The notes under the pieces are model-generated. The model ran no database searches and was not told the origin of the DNA. It saw only the letters and a list, made by a program, of their open reading frames with translations. DNA of 64,000 bases. Origin: Chionoecetes opilio. Its lineage: Eukaryota > Arthropoda > Malacostraca > Decapoda > Majidae. Shown one piece after another: positions 10,844-21,804 of this stretch; within the stretch, counting starts at the first letter, position 1; the number at the start of each line of letters is the position of its first letter. The stretch is taken from the NCBI GenBank assembly GCA_016584305.1, contig JACEEZ010021684.1:42501-106500 (forward strand). Reading direction: 5' to 3'. A program made the translations under genes and the position numbers.

Positions 10844-12118
10844 AACTTTTTTTTTTTAACCTTAATGGGCTTGTATTAAAAAAAACCTTATATGCGACCC
10901 TACAAAAGTGGCGAGTGGTTTTCCCGCAACCTTAGCGCTATGAACAAATACGGGGGAAACAACGAACAAATAAGGGGGATGTTCGCAAAACGTTTGAAAA
11001 AAACGTAAACCCTCTCGTATTGGGACAATTTGGGCCAAGGAGGGGTCCAGAAATGAAAGGATCCAAAAAAAATGGGGAAAAAAAATTAAAAAAAAATAAA
11101 AATTCAAGGTGAATAAAAAAACTTCTAAGTCATGAAAATACAAAAAAACATCAGAAAAATTTATAAATAAAAAAATCTACGAAAAAATACACATACAGTA
11201 TGTACAGGAGTAGGTCAGTACTACACCTGGGTCTGGCAGCGGCACCGGGCAGCAGAAATCAGGATGGCAGAGTTTTCCCTCCTCCTTTTGGGTGTTGTCT
11301 GTAGGGGTGTAGGCCCCCTTAGGGCCCTACATCCCTGGTGATATCCTTTTAATGCTATCCGGGCGTGGTAGCGACCTGTCTTTTTGGGAAAGGCACGGGT
11401 TGAGCGATGACAGCGTGTTGCCCTAGGGTGGGCGGGGCGCCAGGCGGGGCAGGTCGCTCGCCAGCGGGTGGGCAGGGTTTTTTACGTCGTTACTGTTTTT
11501 TAAAAACATCGAATTAGGGTGACTTTTATATACACGCGTCTTTTTTAAGTCAGGTAGTCCCTCGTGTCACCTTTAAATAAGGGATTTTTAAAAAGGTGTT
11601 GAGGGCGGGGTAGCCGTGCGGGGAAATATTCTTGCCGCGCCCCCTCGAACACTAATGGAAAAATGTCCTGTGACTGCCCTTTTTAAAGGCATTCAAAACC
11701 GTATTGTTGCTTGTGATTTCGGAAAAGTTTTGAAAAGTTTGTCTTTGGGCTGGACTGATAAAAGGGTTTGATGACATCATTACTGCCAAAGCCAGTCGGG
11801 CCTTCCACCGTTAACTCCCTAACGAGGGAGGCTTTGGATACGATGAAAGGGAATTTTTTTGTGATTAAAATTATTTTTGTGTATTTTTTATCTGGGGGGG
11901 GAGAGGGGGTTGGTGCTGGATATCGACCCCGTTGCTGGATCTGGGTCCAAGGCTAAAGGGCCCTCAGACCCTCCCCAATACAACATTTGGAAACAAAAAA
12001 AAACCACGATTACAGTATCAAAGTAAAAGGGCTTAGGATGGTTTAAAAAATGTTTGCCTGGTGCCTCCTGGCCTCAGCCCACTCACTCAATCATAATCAT
12101 GGTGCCCATCCCCTACCC

Positions 12119-12120
<2 letters not shown>

Positions 12121-12164
<44 letters not shown>

Positions 12165-12212
12165 ATATAAAAAAAAATAAAAATAAAATAAAAAAAAAAA
12201 AAAAAAAAAATT

Positions 12213-12243
<31 letters not shown>

Positions 12244-12248
12244 AAAAA
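12121..12248. repeat. A-rich run with TAA microsatellite
   Basis: Poly-A interrupted by a TAA triplet run. The copy B equivalent is 19168-19266, with a clearer TAA run. Confidence 0.8.
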
Positions 12249-13159
12249 GGGGGAAGAGGGGGTCCGAAAAAAAAAAATTTGGGGAAGCCCGAATACGGGT
12301 TTTACTGTCCCTCTAAACGCGTTACGAACGTTTCAAGATCTCAAAGTGAAAGATGTTTTAAGACCGTTGGGGAACGTTTAACATCCGCCCCGGTTTCCTG
12401 GCTGGGGGTGCTCGCTGCCACCCGAGTTTGAAAGGGAAAAGGGCTTTTTGGCTGAAGCACGGGGAAAGGGTGGTGGTGGTGGTGTCTTCCCTCGTCGCTA
12501 CGAAAACCCTTGCTTTTGCTCAGAACAATTTTCATATTTTTGCTTTACTCCCTCTTACACAAGATGGGCCCTATTTTTTTTTGTATCAGTCATCACATGA
12601 TTTTTTCAACAAAAACACCCCCATTCGTAACTAAATAGGGAAAAAAATAAAGTCCTGACTGAGTATCACAAGAGAGGGGGTTTTTAGGTTTTCAGTGCAT
12701 TAAAATGTTGCACTCCTACCCGATATTACCAAGAAAACCAGATGATATATTTTAAGCAAGCCACCACGTGTTCAGAACATTCTGCATTCAAGCATAAAAA
12801 AAATACGTAAGACTAACCAATATTAAGAAAATTTGAAGGAAAAAAAAAATAGTGTAAAACATTTTATCTTGCTTTTTTGAACTCGCTGTAATCCTCTTTT
12901 TACTCGCTTTAAAATTTTTCTGGAGGCTGGAGCTGGAGGGTTAAAGCGGGGCCCCCTTAAAGGAGCATTTTTGCCTGTTTTGTGTGCTGAAAGCTACCAA
13001 TGTTACAGGGCTGGGGGTAAAAGAGTCCAGGTCGGCGCCCAGCCAGGACTCCCCCCGGTTCCCTTTATTGGGGAACGTTTGGTTCTCCCCGGGGCCTCCA
13101 CCGGGGTTCCTGCAGGACCCTGCGCCCCCCCAGACAGGGGTGCTGCAAAAGAAGGCTGC

Positions 13160-14055
13160 AATGGGGGCGTGAGGACCTACACTTGGACCACTGTGGCAAA
13201 GTGTGCCCCAGAAAGGGGCTTTACTGCACACATCCCCCCCATACACGCAAGACAGGCTGAGGTGTGACCCTGTGGCAAAGGTTTTTCACTCAAAGGGGTG
13301 CTTTAGAACCACATGGTCCCCACACGGGCAGAAAAATTTGGTGCCAGGAGGTAAAAAAAACATTTACCCAGAAGAGAGTTTAACACACAAGCTCTCCCAC
13401 TGGTGAGAAAATTTGAGTGTCAGGAGTGTGCTAAAACTTTGCCCGCAAAGCATTCTTAACACCCACATGCCACCCACATGGTGAGAAAACTTTGAGTGCC
13501 AGGATGTGGGAAAAAACTTTTACCAAGAAGACTGATCTTAACAGACTATGCTCCCCACACGGTGAGGAAATTTTGAGTGCCGGGAGTGTGGGAAAAAACT
13601 TTCCCCGGAAGAGCATTTTAACACCACATGTCCCCACATTTTGTGAGAGAAACTTTGGGGCCCCAGGAGTTTTAGGAAAAATTTACCCGCGAGAGGAATC
13701 TTAACCACACATGGTCACCCACACGGGTGAGGAAACTTTGAGTCCCAGGAGTGTAAAAAACATTTACCCTCAAGAGCACTTTTTAAAAAACCCCATGCTC
13801 CCCCACAGGGTGAGGAAAACTTTGAGGGGTCAGGAGTGGGGGGAAAAACATTTACCCAAAGAGAAATCTTTAACACACACATGGTCCCCCACACGGGTGA
13901 GAGAACTTTGGGTAGGAGTGTAGGAAAACATTTGCCCACAAGGGCAGTCAAACGACCATGTCACCCCACGGTGAGGGGGAAGTCAAGTTATTTGCGGCAA
14001 GGTTTTCTCCCAAGTGTCGTTTTTCCCCGGGGCATATCCAGACACACCTGTGGGG
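13160..14055 (+). pseudogene. C2H2 zinc-finger array, copy B
   Basis: About ten degenerate fingers with HTGE-like linkers near 13309, 13399, 13480, 13559, 13722, 13807, 13890 and 13969 can be followed across all three frames. Typical pieces are a finger core C-x2-C-x-KTF and helix ends H-x3-H. The final finger ends in the same H-I-x-T-H-L C-terminus as copy A. Frame changes occur about once per finger, with inflated G, C and A runs, so the array as written cannot be translated as one protein. It may be a real pseudogene or an error-laden copy. A polyadenylation signal follows at 14142. Confidence 0.7.
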
Positions 14056-14141
14056 GGGAGTGGTGTGTGGGGGTTGTGTTTGTGTGGTGGGTGGGGGGTT
14101 TCCCGGGAATACAACGCACTTGTGAGGGTTGTTAAGAAATC

Positions 14142-14147
14142 AATAAA
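14142..14147 (+). promoter_or_regulatory. Polyadenylation signal AATAAA of copy B
   Basis: Same position relative to the finger array as in copies A and D. Confidence 0.55.
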
Positions 14148-17100
14148 GCCACTTCATGAATCTTGTGTTAAATGTTTTATTTCACGTTTACGGGGGGGGG
14201 AAAAAGAAAAGGAGAGAGAGAGAGAGAGGAGGTGAAAAATGGTTCAACATGCATCACCAATGAACGACCTAGAAGAAAATGCAATATTTTTATCATTATT
14301 ACTCTTCCTCCCCTCCTCTTCTTCATTGGCATTCCCCTCCTTTTCCCTCCGAAAGTAATATTGTAATGACAAAATTTAAAAAAACTTTTTCTCATTATAA
14401 GTTTTATTTTTTTTATAATTTTTCCCACTACAATTTTGTTTAATTTTTTATTTTTTAAATATAAAAAAGTCAAGAAATAAGAGAGAGAGAGAGGGAGGGG
14501 AAAAATTTTCGGCAGTTTTAAAAAACGACCAATAAGAAAGTATGTCCGTTTATACCGTGCGGTTTTCCCTCGCCTAGCTCTCCCTCGCGTTACCCCCGTT
14601 CCCGTGTGGGGCCCGCCTACCTGCCTACCTTCAAGAAGCCTTACCCTACCCTACCTTACCCTATCCACCTTACCCTACCCTTATAGAACAAGAAGACCGT
14701 TCCTCAAATTCACTGCCCCTTCTACTTTTCGGGTAAAAGGATTTCGCATTTCGGTCACCCTTCCCCCAAATTTTCCGTTTTAAACGAGGTTTACGTTTAT
14801 TGGGATGGAAAAAAAGGACCCTAGTATAAAATTTAACTGAAAAAAAATACGTATTTGCCCCACTAAGCCGTTTTTTTCCCTTTAAAAAGGAAGCAAAGTT
14901 CACCCTGGTCTAATCGGCCTATTACGAATGAGAGGCGGGGAGATGCAGAACACGGGGGTATTAAAAAAGGTTTGGGGTGATCTTGTTTAGCATTGTTCAG
15001 GCACATTTTGTAATTTTCACAGTAATGCATATACATAATATAAGGAAAGGTTTGGGGTTTAAGGGGAAAAAAAGAGCTGGGGGAAAAGGGGAGCGTTTTT
15101 TCTGCCAAAAATGGCCGGCAGATTAAAAACATCCACCCCCGCTGGCTCTCCCTTGTAAAAAAGTCTGATATCTCAGGTCTGCCGCTTCCCTGGGATACTT
15201 CAACCCGGGGACGCCCCCCGCGCACCCCCCATGGGTCTTAAAAGCTCAAAATCCTCCCCACCCCATGGAAAAGACAAAAATCCCGCATATTTGATGTCAC
15301 TTTAAATTTAAACCCCCATTCGACTCGGGCCCACAAGTTGAACAACATTGGAAGGGGATGATAGAAGGGAGGCAAAAATGGGGATGGAATCTTCGTGGAA
15401 GAGTATTGTTGATAAAAGGGAAAAGTGAAACAAAAAGGGGTGCTAAAGTTTTATTTGAAGGTGTGACGGGGGGAAAGGGGGGTGTAGTATATTTTGGGGA
15501 TCGTCTATACACACAAGGGTGGAAAAGGGCGTCGTGGCTTTGTTGTTTATTTGACGCGAGTCTTGTACAACGTGGGGACAAGAGGGCGCCAGGTGTGTCT
15601 GTGGGTCCGTGCTGACTGAATTACCGTTTATGTTGCAGTTTGTCGGCGAGGACAATCGGGCAGGGGCAGGTCACCCTCGGGCCTCTAATCCTGGTCCAAC
15701 AGGGGGGTGGCCCAACCCATGCAGGGTGTAGTGCGTGTGTGTGTTAGCGGGCCGTAAAAAACCCCAGAGCCCTTGTAGTAGATTTTGGCCACTCACTTTT
15801 CCGGTGCCCTGCTACCTCAGCCCGCCCGGGTAGCCTGCCCCCACCCCCGCGCTGCCCTTGTTTGTTCATTTGGCCCTTCCCTAAGATAGTCTTTAAGGTA
15901 CTAATGATCTTTGTAATTTCACGATGATGTAGGTAAAAATTCTAAGACTTAAAGCCATACCCAAAATAATACCCCCCCTTTTGGGGGTATTATTAATGGG
16001 ATACATTATCCAAATAACGAAATACCTGGGAAATGTCGCCGTAGGGAATTTTCGCAGCTTAATTTTTTTTTTTTTTGGGCGAGGTTTTCCATTTTAGCCG
16101 TGTTTCTGAATTCAGGGATTTAATACCCCAATGTTTGAAAAAGTTTGGGTTGGTTGGTTTGGGCCCGGTTTCTATAGTCTAGCTAGGTTAGTGAATGACG
16201 GGGGGGATTCCCCCCAGCTCAGCACCAAAAAAATACCCATGGGCCATTTTCAGTAGATGGGGGGGAGTTTTAATGAAAGCCTTTCTTCTAGTGATTTTTA
16301 TGTGCTTTAACCCCACAATTTCAGTGGTCGTGAAAATTGCCTAGAATAACATCTCACTACCCCAGTTCCATCATTAACCCTTTTTCATACTTTCGCTTTT
16401 TCACATACCATTTTAATGCCAGAAAAGGGGTTTAAACCTTGACTCACATTGACCAAAAGTTTAAAATTTGGGGGGAGAGTAAAGTAATATTAAAAATTTT
16501 AGTAATTTAAAAGCTCCAAATTTTCCCTTTACTCCTCATCCTTAATCAATAGAATGGTTTTTGACAATTTTTTGCCCCCGGTCGCTATGCGTCACGCAAG
16601 AAGGGAAGGGAAAGGGGGAAAGGTAGCCCTACTCTCGCTCTCGCCAACCCTTGCCGGACAACACGCGCAGGGATTTTTGTCTTAACCCCCCTTTTTAAAG
16701 GGGTTTTGGAGTGAGCTGAGGGGTGGTAGCTTAAAACCCATGGGGGGGGGGGGGGGGGGGGCCCCTAAAACCCTTTAGAGTTGGGTAATGTACCTACTTT
16801 TCCCGCTTTGAAATAACTTCCTTTTAAATTTAATATTTTTAAAAAATGCGTTTCGAATTTTTTTGCCCAAACTTTTTTAACATAATTTGGGGGGATACGG
16901 AAGATGTATTTAATATCAACCCAGCTTATTAACTAACCTATTAAAATTGTGGGGGGGGGGGGGGGTTTTTTTCCCCCCAATCCCCAGTTTATTTTTCTTT
17001 TAAGCTGGGGGGGTTAAAATAGTTTATAATGAACAAACTTCAGGGAACTTAAAACACCTTTTTTTTATTTTTTGGGTAAATGCATTTAACCTTTTGTATT

Positions 17101-17588
17101 TCCTTTTGGGGGACCCCAGACTGCATTCCACGCATGTTTTCTCCCCCAAACCTAAAGGGGGGGTTAACCTGTTTATTCCCTTACCCGTTTTTTTATCCTT
17201 TCTATATTCTTAACCTTGGTGGGTTTGTTGGTTTAACTCACTTTATGCCAACGCCTCCCTGCCTTCACTTGCCTTTCCCCTCACCTTGTTCCTATTTCCC
17301 CCTTCACCTTGACTTCCCTTTTCCCCATCATTATCATACACTTCTGGGCCAAAACCTTTTTTTTTATTTCACTTTATTCCCCACCCTTTGGCCTTCCCCT
17401 AACATTCTTCAACCCTTCAATTCCCCCTTTCCGTCCCCCAACCATAAACAAATCAACAGAAATAAACAAATAAACATAACTTTTTAGGCTTTGATCAAGA
17501 ACCTCTTACCCACCCTGGGGGGGCCCCATCCGAAAAAAACTCATTTTTTTCTTTTTTTTGAGGTTTTAACTCTTAGGAAAGCCAAAAT

Positions 17589-17639
<51 letters not shown>

Positions 17640-17838
17640 CAAGGAACTGCCAAGGGACAAAAAAAATGGGTAATACAAAGCCCGCTTAGTTCCATCCTAT
17701 AAAGAAGACGTAAGAGAATAAAAAAAAAAAGGGGTGAGGCCAATTTATTCGGGAGGTGTCCCTTTTACTCTTCTTTTGAAAAGTTTAGTAGGAAATGGAA
17801 AAAAGAAACAGGAAAAGAGTTCAGAGTTTTTCAGTGAG

Positions 17839-17870
<32 letters not shown>

Positions 17871-19864
17871 CCTGGGTCGATTTTGTGCCCTTGTTTTGAG
17901 GCTGCCGTGTTTTGAAAAGCCCGGTTAAAAGGGTTTTTCCTTATTAGAAAAAAAACCCTCATGCGACCCAGAACAGTGTCGAGTGGTCTTTTACAACTTA
18001 GCCTATGAACAAAACGGTGGAAAAACAACAAAAAGGCGAATGGATGTTCGCAAAGATCGTTTGAAAAAACAGTAAACCCTTCGTATTGGGACTAATTGGG
18101 CCAAGGGTGGTCCGGTAATGCAAGGATCCGAATAATGCAGGGATAAAAATAAAAAAAAAAATAAAAATTTCAAAGGGGAATATAGAAAACTTTAAGCAGC
18201 AAAAAAAATCAATAAACATCGAAAATTAGGTAAATAAAAAAATACAGTAAAAACACATACAGATGTCAGGAGTAGTGTACATACATCAGTCCTAGGGGTG
18301 GCACGGCACCGGGAGCAGTATCAGGATGGCGAGATTTCCCCCTCCCCTTGGGGTTTTCTTAGGGGTTTTGAGGACCCTTGAGAGGGCCCCACGAAACCCT
18401 GGTGATACCATGATCTATCAAGGCTGGTAGGACCTGTCTTCTTCAGGAAGGACAGGTGAGGGGGATAAAGCGTGTTGCCCGAGAGGTAGGCAGGCGCCCG
18501 GCCGGGGAGTCGCCCCGCAGGGGGGGCGGGTTTTTTACGTCGTTTTCTATTTTTTATCATGTATGATTATGGTGAGCTGTTATATACAGCGTCTTTTTTA
18601 AGTCAGTGTAGTACCTGTGTCACCTAAAAAAGGGGTTTTAAAGGTTTGGGTGGCGGGGTGCCAGGACGGGGAAAAAATCTTTCCCCAGCCCCTGTAAAAA
18701 CAATGGAAAAAAAGCCCTTGACATACCTTTTAAAAGGGCTGTCAAACGTATTTTTGACTTGGATTGGTCGAGAAAATTTTTTGAAACAGTTTTTCATTTG
18801 GGTGGGCTGATGACAAGTTTGATACATCATTTCTCTCCAAAAATCAGGGGCCCTTCCCACCCGTTTAAATACCAACGAGGGAGGCTTGCTGGATACATGT
18901 TTAAGGGGAAGATTTTTTGGGTTAAATTATTATTGGGGATTTTTTCTAGGCGGGGGAAGCGGGGGTGCCCGGATACGACCTCCTTTTTGGATTGGGTCCC
19001 CGGCTCAATGGCCTCAGATCCCCCGCCCAAAACAACATTTGGACACAAAAAAGAAAACACGATTACAGTATACAAAGTATTGCTTAGGATGGATCATAAA
19101 AGCTCTCCTGGGTGCCCCGGGCCCTAGCCTCACTCACTCAATCATCACACACCCTAAACCCCACCCCTAAAAAAAAAAAAAAAAAAAAAATAATAATAAT
19201 AATAATAATAATAATATAATAAAAAAAAAAAATAATAATAATAATAAAAATAAAAAAAAAAAAAAAGGAGAGAGGGGTCCGAATAATGTGGAAGTCCCAA
19301 AACGGTTTCTGTACTTAAACGCGTTCGAACTTTCAAGATCACTAAATGCAAAGATGATCTAAACCGTTTTGGAAGTTTGAAATCCGGCCCCAGGGTTCCT
19401 GGCTGGGAGGGCTCGCTGCCTACCCGAGTTTTTAGGACTCGCTGATTGGCTGAAGCACGCGGGGTAAGGTGGTGGTGGTGGTGTCTTGCTCGTCGCTACA
19501 AAACCCTTGCGTTGCTCAGAAATTTCATATTTCTTTGCTTTACTCACCTTTACAAAGATAGGCCTATTTTTTTTGTATCAGTGCATCAGGCAGGATTGTT
19601 CAACAAAACGCCCTTTGTAAATCAATAGGGTAAAAAATAAAATCCTACTGAGTTCACAAGAGTAGGCGGATTTTCGGTTTTCAGGCATTGAAATGTTGAC
19701 TCCTACCCGATATTACCAAGCTACCCGATATATTTTTAAGCTAAACCTACCTCGTGTTCATGATACATTGTGCATATCATGGATACAAAAAATACAGTAA
19801 CTCACCAAAATTAAATAATTGAAGAAAGTAAAATAGTGTATAAACATTTTACTTGCTTTTTTTT

Positions 19865-21555
19865 CTTAACTCGCTGTAACTCCTCATTTTTTCTGGGATT
19901 AATTTTCTGGAGGGTGGAGTTGGGGGGTGAAGAGGAAACACCCTTCAAGGAACACTTGCCTGCTTGTGTGCGACAGCTCCAAAGTTACAGGTGCGTGGTG
20001 AAGAGTCCCGGTCGGGGCCCACGCCAGGATCCTCCCCCGGGTTCCCTTGTATTAGGGGCCTTGGTTCATCCCGGGGGGGCCTCCACCGGGGGTTCCTGCA
20101 GGGCCAGCTGACGCCTCCCCCGACAGGGGTGCTGGCAGAAGTAGTGCTGCAAGGGGGGGCGTGAGGACCCACACTTGTGACCACTGTGGCAAAGTGTGTC
20201 CAGCAAGGTGGCTTACTGCACACATCCTCACCCATACAGCAAGGGGCAGGGCTGAGGTTGACCATGTGGCAAAGTGTTCATCGTAAGGGGGCTCTTAGGG
20301 AAACCACATGGTCACCCACACGGGAGAGAAACTTTGAGGCCAGGGGTGTAAAAAAAAAACTTTACCAGAAGGAGTTTAAAAACACATGTCACCCACATGG
20401 TGGGGAAAATTTGAGTTCGGAGGGGCTAAAAAATTTCCCCCCAAGAGCATTTTAAACACCATGCTCACCCCCCTGGGGAAAGAAATTTTAGTGTCAGGAG
20501 GTAGGGAAAAAATTTACCCCGAAGACTGATCTTAACGACAAAAATGCTCCCCACACTGGGAGAGAAACTTTGAGTGTCAGGAGTGTAGGAAAACATTTAC
20601 CCGAAGACTGATCTTAACAACATAGCTCCCCCCCTGGTGAAAAGAAACTTTGGTGTCGGAGTTGGAAAAAACAGAAGGGTGATCTTAACAGACTATGCTC
20701 ACCCACACTGGTGAGGAAACTTTTAGTGCCAGGGGTAGGAAAAAATTTTCCCAGAAAACCTTTAACAGCCACAGCTCACCCACATGGTGAAGAAAATTTT
20801 AGTGCCAGGGTGTAGGAAAAAATTTACCCCCAAGAGCAGTCTTAACAAACCCCATGCTCACCCCCCACTGGTGAGAAAACTTTGAGGTAGGGTGTAGGAA
20901 AAAAATTTCCCACAAGGGAGTCTTAACGACACGTGCCACCCACATGGTGAGAGAAACTTTGATGCGAGTGTGGAAAACATTTGCCCACAAGGGCAGTCTT
21001 TAAAACAACATGCTCACCCCCAGGTGAGAGAAATTTTGGTGTCAGGAGTGTAGGAAAAATTTCCCCCCAAAAGCAGTCTTTTAAAGAACTTCCCCCCCCA
21101 AAGGGAAGGAAGTCAAGTGTGATATTTGGGCAAGGGGTTTTTCCCACCAAGGGTCGCGTTGCCCGGCATATCCGCAACCTGTGAGGGGGCAGTGGCTGTG
21201 TGTGGGTTTTGTTGTGGTGGGGGGAGGGGCTTGCCGGATATAAAACGTCCTTGGAGGTGTTGAAGAAATCAAAAAGCCCTTTCATGAATAATTGTGTTTA
21301 ATGTTTATTTACAGTTTCAAAGGAAAATGAAAGAGAGAGAGAGAGAGAGAGAGAGGGGAAATAGGTTCAACATGCTCACCATGGTAATTTAAATTTGAAA
21401 ATTAGAAAAAAAATAAAATATTATTATCATTTTTACTTTCCCTTTTCCCCCTCCTTTCTTTATTTTGGGACTTCCTTTCCTTTCCCCTTCCTCCCGAAGT
21501 AATATTAGTAATGACAAATTAACAAAACATTTTCTCATTTGTAGATTCAGGGGAA
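19865..21555. repeat. Tandem repeat unit, copy C (5' part)
   Basis: The unit begins at the same junction as copy B and runs through the finger array to a CATTTTCTCAT block. There it stops abruptly at a transposon end and continues at 25018. Confidence 0.75.
20160..21183 (+). pseudogene. C2H2 zinc-finger array, copy C
   Basis: About eleven degenerate fingers are visible through their linkers (near 20312, 20398, 20472, 20555, 20634, 20712, 20790, 20865, 20945, 21027 and 21105). The first two fingers are again the diverged RTHTCDHCGK type. The last ends near 21183 with a shortened helix (part of H-I-x-T-H-L is lost). Several fingers lack a zinc ligand in the reading. The downstream polyadenylation signal is altered. 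Frame changes are as frequent as in copy B. Confidence 0.7.
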
Positions 21556-21804
21556 CAAATTTTTGTTTAGTTAGGCGACATTGTTATTAAGTTTGGGGGA
21601 AACCAAAATGATCTCAGTTTTTTTCTATCACGTCAAGTTTTTTAACGTGGATTTTTTTTCTAAAAAAAATGAAAAAAACTGTACATACAGTAACAGTGTT
21701 TTTTATAAAAATTTTCAAATGTTAAAATACAAGAAAAAAGAAAAAAATAGGCATGAATAGAATGTTTATTTTTAAAATTTTCATGTTTTTTTGAAAGGGT
21801 AAGG

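Larger units (their letters stand above)
6452..12890. repeat. Non-coding tail of repeat unit, copy A
   Basis: This tail aligns block by block with 14056-19865 (copy B) and in part with 33490-35265 (fragment E). It holds CCTTACCCTA-type runs (7050-7098), GC-rich patches, and long homopolymers near 9180, 9427, 9860-9940, 10563-10618, 10806-10840 and 12121-12248. All open frames in it are low-complexity or out of register between copies, so I see no gene. Compared with the clean fragment E, single bases between homopolymers are missing here, which points to consensus error. Confidence 0.75.
12890..19865. repeat. Tandem repeat unit, copy B
   Basis: Both edges fall at the same sequence (AACTCGCTGTAA near 12886 and 19868), which marks a head-to-tail duplication with a period of about 6.98 kb. 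The unit starts with the sequence before the finger array (equivalent to about 2955 in copy A), then the array, the polyadenylation signal and the long non-coding tail. It has no insertion at either of the two sites used in copies A, C and D. Confidence 0.8.
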
